Positions 1 to 8,783 of a DNA stretch of 64,000 nucleotides are shown piece by piece; within the stretch, counting starts at the first letter, position 1, and every line of letters begins with the position of its first letter. The notes under the pieces are model-generated. The model had not been told where the DNA came from. It made no database searches and worked only from the letters and a program-made list of their open reading frames with translations. The stretch is taken from the NCBI GenBank assembly GCA_965613685.1, contig OZ277031.1, positions 930,001-994,000 of the forward strand, read 5' to 3'. Both the position numbers and the translations under genes were made by a program. Source of the stretch: Methylotenera oryzisoli_B. GTDB lineage: Bacteria; Pseudomonadota; Gammaproteobacteria; Burkholderiales; Methylophilaceae.

Positions 1-1
1 A

Positions 2-1447
2 CAAAACAAACTGCTATCCCAACCATTAGACATCTTGGTGGCTACCCCAGGTCGCTTGTTAGACCACATGGAGCGTGGCCGCATTGATTTGTCCCGCTTG
101 CAAATGTTGGTGTTGGACGAAGCCGATCGCATGTTAGACATGGGTTTCTTACCTGATGTAGAACGCATTTGCGAACAGCTTACTGCTGAGCGCCAAACGC
201 TTTTATTCTCTGCCACCTTAGACGGTGACATTGCACGTATCGCCAGACAAATCTTGAAAAATCCAAAAACCATACAAGTGGCGACGCAAAAAGAAAAACA
301 CGCCAACATTGAACAACGCTTGCATTACGTGGACGACATGACGCATAAAAACAAATTGCTAGAGCATTTGTTGATTGCACCTGAAGTGAATCAAGTCATC
401 ATCTTCACTTCAACCAAACGCCATTGCGACGTGCTGGCTGAAGATTTGTATGCGGCAGGCCATAAAACAGCAGCTTTGCATGGTGACATGACGCAAGGCG
501 CACGTAACCGCACCTTGACCAAATTGCGCCAAGGCGACGTTAAAGTTTTAGTGGCCACTGATGTGGCGGCCCGAGGCATAGACGTGGCTGGTATCACTCA
601 CGTGATTAACTACGATTTACCAAAATTTGCTGAAGATTACGTGCACCGTATTGGCCGTACTGGCCGTGCTGGCAACACCGGCATTGCGATTTCTTTTGCG
701 TCTAATATAGACCGTCACATCTTGCGTAAAATTGAACAATTCACCGGCAACCGCATGGAACCGTCTACCATAGAAGGCTTTGAACCTAAACGCGCCATGA
801 AAATGGATGGCCCAGGTAACGGCCGTGGTGATCGCGGTGATATCCGCCGTGATGCACACAAACCAGGTGGTCGCGGTGGCTTTAAACCGCGTGATGACCG
901 TGGCAGCTTTAATGACCGTGGTCCACGCACAGAGCGCACAGGCGGCTTCCAAGCGCGCGATGAAAACCGTGGCAACCGTGACTCCGCTGCTCGTCCAAGC
1001 AACGGTAACGCCTACGCTGGTCGCAGCGACAGGCCGACGGATGACAGGCCGCGTCAATTTTCTGACCGCCCTAACACAGCCCGCCCTCAAGGTGACCGCC
1101 CTCAAAGTGATCGCCCAGCGGCAGGTGCGCCTAACCGCAGCTTTGGTGACAGCATTGCCTTTGGCAAAAAACCTTACTCACGCGACAACGCTAGCGCGCC
1201 TCGTGGCGACAGCAACCGCGACAGCCGTGGCAATCGTCAAGATGCCAACCGTGGTGACAACCGCGTATTGGGCGCCCGTTACGAAGGCCGCAACGATGCT
1301 GCCCGTGGCGATCGCTCTGCCGCACCGCAACGTCGTGATAGCGCTAGACCGGACAGCCGTCCAGCTCGTGCCAATAACGACACGCGTAGCTTTGGTAATG
1401 CGAATGCAGGCAGCAATGCACCGCGTCGTCCACGTAGCTTTGCATAA
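2..1447 (+). CDS. rhlE: DEAD-box ATP-dependent RNA helicase, RhlE type (5' end outside window)
   Basis: ATP-dependent RNA helicase acting in RNA unwinding, typically ribosome assembly or cold-shock mRNA handling. The frame is open from base 2 and the first codons already lie in motif Ib (TPGR), so the Q motif and Walker A are outside the window. Visible in order are DEAD (VLDEADRMLDMGF), SAT (LFSATL), and the helicase C-terminal motifs ending in HRIGRTGRAG. The last ~210 residues are a low-complexity tail rich in Arg, Gly, Asp and Asn with many RG/RD/RP pairs, probably disordered and RNA-binding. A second RhlE paralogue follows 83 bp downstream. Family is certain; the exact subfamily symbol is inferred. 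Confidence 0.9.
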   Translation, partial: QNKLLSQPLDILVATPGRLLDHMERGRIDLSRLQMLVLDEADRMLDMGFLPDVERICEQLTAERQTLLFSATLDGDIARIARQILKNPKTIQVATQKEKHANIEQRLHYVDDMTHKNKLLEHLLIAPEVNQVIIFTSTKRHCDVLAEDLYAAGHKTAALHGDMTQGARNRTLTKLRQGDVKVLVATDVAARGIDVAGITHVINYDLPKFAEDYVHRIGRTGRAGNTGIAISFASNIDRHILRKIEQFTGNRMEPSTIEGFEPKRAMKMDGPGNGRGDRGDIRRDAHKPGGRGGFKPRDDRGSFNDRGPRTERTGGFQARDENRGNRDSAARPSNGNAYAGRSDRPTDDRPRQFSDRPNTARPQGDRPQSDRPAAGAPNRSFGDSIAFGKKPYSRDNASAPRGDSNRDSRGNRQDANRGDNRVLGARYEGRNDAARGDRSAAPQRRDSARPDSRPARANNDTRSFGNANAGSNAPRRPRSFA

Positions 1448-1467
1448 TTAAGGATAGAACCTAGCGG

Positions 1468-1509
1468 CGGGGAATGGCATCGCTTGTATTCAAGCCATGC
1501 CATTCCCCG
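1468..1509. repeat. Long perfect hairpin between the two helicase genes
   Basis: GGGGAATGGCAT at 1469-1480 is exactly complementary to ATGCCATTCCCC at 1497-1508, and C1468/G1509 adds a thirteenth pair. Inside the loop GCTTG (1482-1486) pairs with CAAGC (1491-1495), leaving a TATT tetraloop. No T run follows on either strand, so it is not a standard intrinsic terminator. It may be an mRNA stabiliser, a processing site, a regulatory structure ahead of the downstream helicase, or a REP-like element. The pairing is read directly; the role is unknown. Confidence 0.75.
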
Positions 1510-1530
1510 GCCCCTAATTAGAGAGAAACA

Positions 1531-2928
1531 ATGACAGAAACCGTACAGTTCGACAGCTTAGGCTTGGCGCCCGAGTTACTCAGAGCACTGACCGATTCAG
1601 GGTACACCACCCCCACCCCAATTCAGGCGCAAGCCATCCCGCTAGCATTAGCTGGCGGTGACTTAATGGCAGGCGCACAAACCGGCACCGGCAAAACCGC
1701 GGCTTTTTCCCTGCCGCTGCTGCAAAAATTATTGCCGTTTGCCAATAACGGCGCCTCCCCAGCTAAACACCCAATACGCGCTTTGGTCTTAACGCCGACA
1801 CGCGAATTGGCCATCCAAGTAGAAGAAAGTGTCAAGGCCTATGCCAAGCACACGCCCTTGCGCTCATTAGTGGTGTTCGGTGGCGTGGACATTAAAACCC
1901 AAACCCCGCATTTGAAAACCGGCGTGGAAGTCTTGGTTGCGACCCCGGGTCGCCTGCTGGACCATATCGAACAAAAAACCTTGCAACTGAATCAAGTGCA
2001 AGTTTTAGTGCTGGATGAAGCCGACCGCATGCTAGACATGGGCTTTATGCCAGATCTAAAAAGAATCCTCGCTTTGCTGCCCAAACAACGGCAAACCTTG
2101 ATGTTTTCAGCCACGTTTTCCAATGAAATCAAGAAGCTTGCCGACGACTTTTTAAGCCATCCCCAGCTAATCGAAGTGGCACGCAGCAACGCCACCAACG
2201 ATAACGTTACGCAAAAGGTTTACCCGGTTGCGCAAAGCGATAAAGAAGCCTTGTTGATACAGCTATTAAAAAACAGTGACTCCAAACAAGTCTTAATCTT
2301 CACTAAAACCAAAATCACTGCCAGCCGCTTAAGCCGCAGCTTGGCCAAGGTAGGCATAGCCGCCGACGCCATTCATGGCGACAAATCGCAGCAAGAGCGC
2401 ATTAAAGCCTTGGATGCATTCAAATCAGGGGCAGCCACGGTATTGGTGGCCACCGACGTAGCCGCACGTGGTTTAGACATAGACCAATTGCCCATGGTGA
2501 TTAACTACGAAATACCCAGCGCGCCGGAAGATTACGTGCACCGCATAGGCCGAACCGGCCGAGCAGGCGCATTGGGCGTGGCCATTTCCTTTGTCAGCCC
2601 TGAAGAAGACAAATACTTGGTGGAAATTGAAAAACTGATTAAGCGCGAGATTCCTAAAGAAAGCATAGAAATAGATAGGGCTGGCGCACGCAGCCGCAGC
2701 GCACACAAGCCTGCAGCTAGCCATGCCAGTACCAACCATGCGTCTGCAGGTCAAGATGCCTCTGCCAGCAGAAGGCCGGCGCCTAAAAAGAAAAGCACCG
2801 ACCCTTGGTTTGATAAACCTTATGAGGCGGTGGTGGCACAGAAACAAGCTGCCGTTAAACCGATTGCCAGTAATAGCAAAAAAGCCCCAGTGGCAGCATT
2901 GCTAGGTGGGATCGCCTTCAATAAATAA
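1531..2928 (+). CDS. rhlE: DEAD-box ATP-dependent RNA helicase RhlE
   Basis: ATP-dependent RNA helicase of 465 residues, cytoplasmic, expected to act on structured RNA and ribosome precursors. It has a Q-motif region (about 7-37, TPTPIQAQAIP), Walker A AQTGTGKT (~49-56), DEAD (162-165), SAT (193-195) and HRIGRTGRAG (from 337). The C-terminal ~85 residues are a basic, Ala/Ser/Lys-rich tail, much shorter than the RG-rich tail of the upstream paralogue. The ATG at 1531 follows AGAGAG, a plausible ribosome site. The last 27 bp overlap the convergent S4-domain gene. Upstream and downstream genes look like an old tandem duplication with diverged tails. Confidence 0.95.
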   Translation: MTETVQFDSLGLAPELLRALTDSGYTTPTPIQAQAIPLALAGGDLMAGAQTGTGKTAAFSLPLLQKLLPFANNGASPAKHPIRALVLTPTRELAIQVEESVKAYAKHTPLRSLVVFGGVDIKTQTPHLKTGVEVLVATPGRLLDHIEQKTLQLNQVQVLVLDEADRMLDMGFMPDLKRILALLPKQRQTLMFSATFSNEIKKLADDFLSHPQLIEVARSNATNDNVTQKVYPVAQSDKEALLIQLLKNSDSKQVLIFTKTKITASRLSRSLAKVGIAADAIHGDKSQQERIKALDAFKSGAATVLVATDVAARGLDIDQLPMVINYEIPSAPEDYVHRIGRTGRAGALGVAISFVSPEEDKYLVEIEKLIKREIPKESIEIDRAGARSRSAHKPAASHASTNHASAGQDASASRRPAPKKKSTDPWFDKPYEAVVAQKQAAVKPIASNSKKAPVAALLGGIAFNK

Positions 2929-3321
2929 TCGGCTGCCGGTGAATTTTTTAATGTCGCGCAATTGGCGTTTTGTTGGTCGACCAGCGCCGTGTTCGCGTTG
3001 CGCGTGAGCATCCAAGCCAGTGACTTTGAGGTTTTCTCGCTTGGCTTTACTGGCCGGCGTTTCTTGGTATAGCAAGGCTGCCTCCGGTGCGCCCTTGCGC
3101 ACATTGGATAATGCCAGCACGGCCACTTCAATCTCGATATCACGCGTGCGTATGGCCACCAACTGCCCAGGTCGCAATTCCTTCGCCGGTTTGACCCTGT
3201 CGCCATCCAAATGTACTTTACCGGTATCGATGGCCGCGGTGGCTAGGCTACGTGTTTTAAAAAAACGCGCCGCCCACAACCATTTGTCTAGCCGACATTT
3301 GCTTTCCACTTCGCTATTCAT
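2902..3321 (-). CDS. hslR: S4-domain RNA-binding protein, heat shock protein 15 (HslR) family
   Basis: Small RNA-binding protein (139 aa) related to Hsp15, which in E. coli binds stalled 50S subunits carrying peptidyl-tRNA. The S4 fold is at about residues 9-70, beginning CRLDKWLWAARFFKTRSLA, followed by a basic C-terminal extension (RPTKRQLRDIKKFTG). It is the last gene of a long minus-strand run whose upstream neighbour is a Lon-like protease, 24 bp away, so co-transcription is likely and a protein quality-control link is plausible. Its 3' end overlaps the helicase gene tail-to-tail by 27 bp. Confidence 0.88.
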   Translation of the reverse strand: MNSEVESKCRLDKWLWAARFFKTRSLATAAIDTGKVHLDGDRVKPAKELRPGQLVAIRTRDIEIEVAVLALSNVRKGAPEAALLYQETPASKAKRENLKVTGLDAHAQREHGAGRPTKRQLRDIKKFTGSRLFIEGDPT

Positions 3322-3345
3322 ATTGCTTTAAACCTACAAGATGGC

Positions 3346-5493
3346 TTAACGAGACCGCTCTAGCAAGGTGGTTTTTGGTAGATTTTGCTCCAACACCAAC
3401 TTGAAGGACGCCAAGGTTTCAGTTGCTAAGACGCTCACGGCTTCAAGGGTATGGCCAGTAAGCAGCAATATGCCTTCTGCCACATTATTCATGGTGTTGA
3501 TGTGAAATTGACCCTGCGCCACCGCCTCCACCACTTCGTCCGCCAAGATGAGATGACGACCATTACGACCTGGAATCAACACGCCCTGCGTGCCATCTAA
3601 GCCTATGTCTTTACATACCCTAAAGTAGCCCTCTATCTTTTCATTGAGGCCACCCACCGGCAACACTTCACCATGCTGATTTAAAGCGCCGGTCACGGCT
3701 ATACCCTGCTTAATGGGCAGTTTCGACAAGGCCGACAAGAGCACGAATAACTCCGCGCAAGAAGCCGAATCGCCATCGACGCCGTTGTATTCTTGTTCAA
3801 ACACCAAGGAGGCCGTCATGTTCAGCGGGTTCAGTTTGGCAAAATTGGTGTGCAACCAACTTTGCAATATCATCACGCCTTTATCGTGCGTGGGACCGCT
3901 CATCAATACTTCACGGTCTATGGTTAACACATCGCGTCGACCGGCGTAGCAATTAGCCGAAATGCGGATGGGTGAGCCAAAACTGGCGTCGGCTAGGTCG
4001 ATGTGCGTTAAACCGTTGATTTGGCCGACGGCTTCGCCTTGCACGGTAATCATCAATTCGTTATCGACGATGGAGTCACGCATGTGCCCTTCTATGTAAC
4101 CGTGTCTGGCATAACGCCGACTGATGGCGGCTTTCACGTCTTCCACATCGACCAATTTAGCCTCACGCAAACTGGCCGCTGCGGCGCTCTCTAACATCAA
4201 TTTCTCTAACACGGCGAATTCGGTGCTTAAGCGTGTTTGGTCTTCTTCCAACCTATGCATGGCTTGCAACAAAGCCACCACGGCGGCAGCCGTGAAGTGA
4301 CTGCAATTAAATTGCTGGCATTTTTGTGCGATAAAGGCAGCGTAAGCCGCGTAATTATCTGGACTGGCTTTTACTTTTTCGGCAAATTCAATCTTGATAG
4401 GGAAATAATTAAAGAAATCGTAGTTCTCGTCTATCAGCAAGTAATAATCTTCGCGCGTGGCCACCAGCACCAATTTAACCGATACCGGTATCACGGATTG
4501 CGCGCTTACAAAACTGCCACCTGCGCTGCCACTGCTGGCTAAATCTTCTATCTGCAAGGTGCCGTTGCGTAAAAAGCGATGCAGCTTTTCTAATATTTGC
4601 GCCCCATTGGCTTCGTCGGCCAACAGATCGCGTAAGTTAATCAACAAGGTGCTACCGTCGGCGCGCAACAAATTGCCGGCGCGCAAACGCAAAAAGTCCG
4701 GCGCCGCACTGGATTCCGCTGCACTTTCTATGCCGCCAAATAGCGATTGCAAACTGGGATCGTTGTCGTAAATGACTGGTGCATACGCCGCGCTCTGACC
4801 CGCAGCCAATACTCCTTGATGGTGATCCACCAATAAATTAACACGGTAACGACCAAAAAAACTTTCGCTTAATAAGGCATCCAGATTGCTATCGCCCTCG
4901 CCTGCTGCACTCGGTTGCCAAGCTTCCAAATACTCCATGATGTCTTTTTGCATCCACGCAAAATAAGCCAGCAAGCTTGGGTTGTTGGCAATCGCCGGCA
5001 CGCTGGCATTGATGCCTTGCAATTGCGCGTTGAGAAATGTCGCCATGGCCGTGCTGGCTTGATCCTTGATGCGTGCTTCCAACAGATTGGCTAACTCTTT
5101 AGCTAAATGCCGAATAAATTGATCCAATGCTTGTTTTAACTGACCGCCCACCCCTGCCGGTAATTTCAAAAACACCGGTTTGCCTTGGCTATCAAACGGG
5201 TATAGGGCGACCAAATCGTTCGGCGGCGCTTGCTTGGCCGCAGCATCGTGCATCGCACTTAACATCAAGGTGGTGCGCCCTGTTCCAGGCTCGCCTAGGG
5301 CCAGTAAATTGAAACCGGGTTGGCGGATAGCCAAGCCAAATTCAGCGGCTTTTTTGGCTTCGGGTTGCGCCACCCAGGCTTGTTGCTGCGCACTGCATTG
5401 CTTACCTCCCAGCAAGGATGAAGTATCAGCAAATTTAAATTGCTTGGGGTCAATATTGAGGGTTAATTGCTCAGGGCTTAAAGACTGTGACAT
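3346..5493 (-). CDS. Lon-like ATP-dependent protease (AAA_32 / YcbZ-type)
   Basis: Predicted Lon-family serine protease, 715 aa. The N-terminal AAA-type region has a P-loop at 67-75 reading GEPGTGRTT, so the usual Walker lysine is Arg73. The C-terminal S16 domain has the catalytic serine in DGDSASCAE (Ser576) and the catalytic lysine in GGLNEKIEG (Lys619). Their 43-residue spacing equals that of E. coli Lon Ser679/Lys722, so the dyad looks intact. It lacks the canonical LonA N-terminal domain and resembles the YcbZ/archaeal LonB-like group. It lies 44 bp downstream of moaE and 24 bp upstream of the Hsp15-like gene. Peptidase activity is well supported; ATP dependence is uncertain because of Arg73. 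Confidence 0.87.
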   Translation of the reverse strand: MSQSLSPEQLTLNIDPKQFKFADTSSLLGGKQCSAQQQAWVAQPEAKKAAEFGLAIRQPGFNLLALGEPGTGRTTLMLSAMHDAAAKQAPPNDLVALYPFDSQGKPVFLKLPAGVGGQLKQALDQFIRHLAKELANLLEARIKDQASTAMATFLNAQLQGINASVPAIANNPSLLAYFAWMQKDIMEYLEAWQPSAAGEGDSNLDALLSESFFGRYRVNLLVDHHQGVLAAGQSAAYAPVIYDNDPSLQSLFGGIESAAESSAAPDFLRLRAGNLLRADGSTLLINLRDLLADEANGAQILEKLHRFLRNGTLQIEDLASSGSAGGSFVSAQSVIPVSVKLVLVATREDYYLLIDENYDFFNYFPIKIEFAEKVKASPDNYAAYAAFIAQKCQQFNCSHFTAAAVVALLQAMHRLEEDQTRLSTEFAVLEKLMLESAAAASLREAKLVDVEDVKAAISRRYARHGYIEGHMRDSIVDNELMITVQGEAVGQINGLTHIDLADASFGSPIRISANCYAGRRDVLTIDREVLMSGPTHDKGVMILQSWLHTNFAKLNPLNMTASLVFEQEYNGVDGDSASCAELFVLLSALSKLPIKQGIAVTGALNQHGEVLPVGGLNEKIEGYFRVCKDIGLDGTQGVLIPGRNGRHLILADEVVEAVAQGQFHINTMNNVAEGILLLTGHTLEAVSVLATETLASFKLVLEQNLPKTTLLERSR

Positions 5494-5537
5494 ATCACCT
5501 AACTAAATTATCAAAACGATAGTGTTTAACATTATTT

Positions 5538-5993
5538 TTAAGGCAGTTGCCAGCGCTGTTGCGCATCGTGGTCACTGTCCTTGTCGTCCAACCAGCGTTC
5601 GCCGCTTGCGGTCAGTTCTTTCTTCCAAAACGGCGCTTGCGTCTTCAAGTAATCCATAATGAATTCGCAGGCTTTAAAAGCCTGATCTCGGTGTGCACTG
5701 GCTACCGCCACCAAAACGATTTGCTCGCTAGCCTGCAGGCTACCCACGCGATGCACCACGGTCGCGTCCAACACGGCCCAACGACTGGTTGCGTCCAGCA
5801 CAATAGTCTGCAAGGCTTTCTCGGTCATACCAGGGTAATGCTCCAAGGTCAATTGACTCACCGTGTCACCATCGTTTAAATCACGCACCAAGCCAACAAA
5901 ACTCACCAAGGCGCCTATGTCTTTGCGTGATTCGCGCATGCGAGTTAACTCAAAATTTAAATCAAAATCTTCGCTTTGAACGGCAATTTTCAT
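5538..5993 (-). CDS. moaE: Molybdopterin synthase catalytic subunit MoaE
   Basis: Large subunit of molybdopterin synthase, which inserts two sulfurs into precursor Z (cPMP) to make molybdopterin, using the thiocarboxylate of MoaD. The 151-residue length is usual. Family signatures are FVGLVRD near the N-terminus, SAHRDQAFKAC in the middle and the APFWKKE segment with active-site lysines near the C-terminus. It follows moaD by 25 bp on the same strand. moaA, moaB and moaC are not in the window, so the rest of the pathway must lie elsewhere. Confidence 0.95.
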   Translation of the reverse strand: MKIAVQSEDFDLNFELTRMRESRKDIGALVSFVGLVRDLNDGDTVSQLTLEHYPGMTEKALQTIVLDATSRWAVLDATVVHRVGSLQASEQIVLVAVASAHRDQAFKACEFIMDYLKTQAPFWKKELTASGERWLDDKDSDHDAQQRWQLP

Positions 5994-6018
5994 GGTGGCA
6001 TTAAACCATTCGACAGAC

Positions 6019-6276
6019 TTAGCCGCCGGTCACCGGTGGGAAAAAAGCCACCTCGTCACCATCGACAATTAGAGCCTGGTCATCGACCAATTCATGATTA
6101 ATCGCGCCCCTGACTTTTAAGCTACCGAGTAACATTTTTTGCCAGACCTCACTGCGTTTAGCCAACAGGCCTTTTAGTTTCAACAAGCTCAGTTCAGCGT
6201 CCGGCAATTCCAAATCCTCACTGGAAAACTTCAAGGTTTCTTTCAATCTTGCAAAATAAAATATTTTTATTTTCAT
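6019..6276 (-). CDS. moaD: Molybdopterin synthase sulfur carrier subunit MoaD
   Basis: Ubiquitin-like sulfur carrier of 85 residues. Its C-terminal Gly-Gly (PPVTGG) is adenylated and thiocarboxylated by a MoeB-type enzyme before it donates sulfur in MoaE. The beta-grasp start (MKIKIFYFARLKE) and the exact terminal GG are both present. The order moaD-moaE with a 25 bp gap makes a two-subunit unit. It starts 17 bp after the stop of rmuC, so it is probably transcribed with it. Confidence 0.95.
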   Translation of the reverse strand: MKIKIFYFARLKETLKFSSEDLELPDAELSLLKLKGLLAKRSEVWQKMLLGSLKVRGAINHELVDDQALIVDGDEVAFFPPVTGG

Positions 6277-6293
6277 AGTGTTATATACATTAA

Positions 6294-7613
6294 TTAATCT
6301 TCTTTATCATCCACTACATCCAACACATCGAGTGGCTGATCGGCCAGTTCGACGCGTTCAATCTTAGCAAAACGTTGGGTGATTTTTTGACTGGAGATGT
6401 GCACGTCTTGGGCATGTTCATGCGCTTGACGGATGTTGTCGGCTAACTTTTTCATGCGCTGATCAAAGCGCCCAAAATCTTTGCTGAGCTTAGCCAATTC
6501 TTCTTTAATGACGTGCACTTGCTTGCGCGTTTCCACGTCTTTTAACACCGCGCGCGCGGTATTCAACACCGCCATTAAGGTGGTGGGTGACACCACCCAA
6601 ACACGCTTATTCATGGCGTACTCAATCACATCTTGATGGTAGGCGTGCAATTCAGCAAACACCGCCTCAGCCGGAATAAACATCACCGCGCCATCCGACG
6701 TGACATTGGAAATAATGTATTTCTTCGCGATGTCATCGACGTGTTTCTTTACGTCCAGTTTGAATTGCTTTTCCGCCAGCAGTTGTTCGGCGTCGGGCAA
6801 CTTGCTGTCAAACATGCGGTGGTAGTTTTCCAAAGGAAACTTACTGTCCACCGCGACCGTGCCGGTGGGCTCAGGTAGGAATAAGGCGCAATCGGCCCGC
6901 GTGCCGTTTTCAAAGGTGTGCTGCATGGCGTAGGAGTTAACCGGCAATACATTGCGCACCAAGGCCTCCAATTGCACCTCACCAAAGGCACCACGCGAAC
7001 GCTTGTCGCCCAACAACTCTTGCAGGCTCACCACGTTGGTGGTTAAGCCGTCTATTTTCTTTTGCGCCTCATCTATGGTGGCCAATCGTGCCATCACATC
7101 GACAAAAGTTTGATTGGTTTTCTTAAAGCCCTCGTCCAAGCGCTCGGATACCTTGCCCCCTATTTGCTCCAAACGGTTATCCACGGCTTTGCTTAAACTC
7201 TCTATGCTCAGGCTTAAGGTGGTGGTGGCTTTAAGCATGGTGTCGTTAATCAAGGCTTGCTGCGCTTGGCCTTGTTCCGCCAACGTAGTGTGCAGTTTCT
7301 CCATAATGCTTTCACGGGTCAATGCTAAATTGCTGATTTGCGCCAATTGCAAGGCCTGCATGGCCTCCCGTGTGCTTTGCAACTCGTTGGCCACGCTAGC
7401 ACGCAAGCGTTCGCTGGTCTCTTGCGAGGACGCGCTTAAGCGGTCGCCCAGTTTATTTAAGCCGTCATTAAAATCCAGCAACATGGCTCGGTGCTTTTCT
7501 TCTAACTGCTGCAGTATTAAAGCTTGTTGATTGCCCGCTGAACCTCGGCTTATCAGCCTGAGTAACAGCAAGAAAATGAGCAGCAGCAAGACCAATATGG
7601 AAATTTGTATCAT
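6294..7613 (-). CDS. rmuC: DNA recombination protein RmuC
   Basis: RmuC-family protein, 439 aa, linked by genetics in E. coli to limiting recombination at short inverted repeats; the family carries a nuclease-like fold. A hydrophobic N-terminal segment (about residues 3-23, ISILVLLLLIFLLLLRL) anchors it to the membrane. A long Gln/Leu/Ala/Ser-rich helical region (to ~190) looks like coiled coil. The conserved RmuC core follows, with RGAFGEVQLEALV and DSKFPLENY. It sits between an AI-2E permease gene and moaD on one strand. No unusual feature apart from its mixed company. Confidence 0.93.
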   Translation of the reverse strand: MIQISILVLLLLIFLLLLRLISRGSAGNQQALILQQLEEKHRAMLLDFNDGLNKLGDRLSASSQETSERLRASVANELQSTREAMQALQLAQISNLALTRESIMEKLHTTLAEQGQAQQALINDTMLKATTTLSLSIESLSKAVDNRLEQIGGKVSERLDEGFKKTNQTFVDVMARLATIDEAQKKIDGLTTNVVSLQELLGDKRSRGAFGEVQLEALVRNVLPVNSYAMQHTFENGTRADCALFLPEPTGTVAVDSKFPLENYHRMFDSKLPDAEQLLAEKQFKLDVKKHVDDIAKKYIISNVTSDGAVMFIPAEAVFAELHAYHQDVIEYAMNKRVWVVSPTTLMAVLNTARAVLKDVETRKQVHVIKEELAKLSKDFGRFDQRMKKLADNIRQAHEHAQDVHISSQKITQRFAKIERVELADQPLDVLDVVDDKED

Positions 7614-7673
7614 GGGATCGATTATACCTGATGGGGCCAGTCCCGCTTTAGCAATGTATGAGGCAATGGTCGC

Positions 7674-8708
7674 TTAGACTAGGTCGCGGGCACGCAGCTC
7701 CGATTTGATGTAGGCATAGTAAATCGGCGCAGCGACAATGCCAGTTAGACCAAATGCAGCTTCCATGCAGAGCATGGCAATTAACAGCTCCCAGGCATTA
7801 GCGCGTATCTGACTGCCAACAATGCGTGCATTTAAAAAATACTCCAACTTATGGATAACTATCAAATACAGCAACGAACCCGCCGCCACCAACAAGGACT
7901 GACTGAGGCTAACGATGACTATCATGGTATTGGAGATTAAATTGCCTATCACCGGGATCAAACCGACCACAAAGGTAATGGCTATCATGGTTTTAATCAG
8001 CGGCAGATGCACCCCCATCATAGGCAACACCAAGGCCAAGTACATGGCAGTAAAAACCGTGTTAATAGCGGAAATGCGCACTTGAGCAAACACAACGCGC
8101 TTGAACGCATCGCTAAAAAACTCACCGCGGCAAGCTAAGGCCCGCGCAAACGGCTTGAAGTTATCCATGGCCACGGCATCGCGCACAGCCAAAATGCCGC
8201 CTATGATCATGCCTATCAAGATGTGTGCGCTTGCCCTACCGGCTTCTTTACCCACCACTTGCAATTCATCGGCATGACTGCGCAACCACTGTGACGCCTG
8301 CTCTTTAAAGGTAATGGCATCTGCCGGCAAATGCTCAAACAACCAAGCCGGCAATATCTTGCGACTGTCTTCTATGATTTGCGCCATTTTGGCCAGCAGC
8401 ACGGTTAAGCTGCCCGAATCGGATCTAAAAAAAGCCACCAAACCGGCACCGCCAAGGGCCAGCAAGCTGACGATAATCACCACCAGTATGGCCACTGCCC
8501 ATAATTTCGATACATTGCTCGGCTTATTGCCGGATAAGCTTCTAGCGAGCATGGGTGTGATGATGTGCACCAATTCAAAAACCAACAAGCCCGCCAACAC
8601 AGCTGGCAACAAATGAAATAGCAACACAAACACGAGCGCCACAGCGGCCATGATCCAAGCGGCCACTTCGTGCGAGGTCGCGGGGCCGAGTTTAATTGTT
8701 TTAGTCAT
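7674..8708 (-). CDS. AI-2E family transporter (PerM/TqsA-like permease)
   Basis: Integral membrane protein of 344 aa with about seven or eight hydrophobic segments, including a pair at the N-terminus (AAWIMAAVALVFVLLFHLL) and a conserved C-terminal hydrophobic block (GLIPVIGNLISNT). This is the AI-2E transporter family, whose members export quorum signals, ions or unknown solutes. The substrate here cannot be told from sequence. I place the start at the ATG at 8708, because GAAGGTG lies 5-8 bp upstream; an in-frame codon at 8744 would add 12 polar residues with no better ribosome site. Confidence 0.85.
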   Translation of the reverse strand: MTKTIKLGPATSHEVAAWIMAAVALVFVLLFHLLPAVLAGLLVFELVHIITPMLARSLSGNKPSNVSKLWAVAILVVIIVSLLALGGAGLVAFFRSDSGSLTVLLAKMAQIIEDSRKILPAWLFEHLPADAITFKEQASQWLRSHADELQVVGKEAGRASAHILIGMIIGGILAVRDAVAMDNFKPFARALACRGEFFSDAFKRVVFAQVRISAINTVFTAMYLALVLPMMGVHLPLIKTMIAITFVVGLIPVIGNLISNTMIVIVSLSQSLLVAAGSLLYLIVIHKLEYFLNARIVGSQIRANAWELLIAMLCMEAAFGLTGIVAAPIYYAYIKSELRARDLV

Positions 8709-8783
8709 GCATACACCTTCATTACACCTAGGATTTTTTGCCACAATAGCATAAGCCGATTTATTTGTTGATGAAATGTGTGC

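Noticed and set aside
617..1105. Antisense open frame of 162 codons in the same tail
   Set aside because: Same compositional cause; no ribosome site and no recognisable protein.
807..1451. Long open frame overlapping the helicase tail in another frame
   Set aside because: It arises from the repeated CGT/CGC/GAC codons of the RG-rich tail. Its translation is low-complexity, and the helicase frame explains the region fully.
2473..2847. Antisense open frame inside the second helicase gene
   Set aside because: Shadow of conserved helicase codons; no signal of its own.
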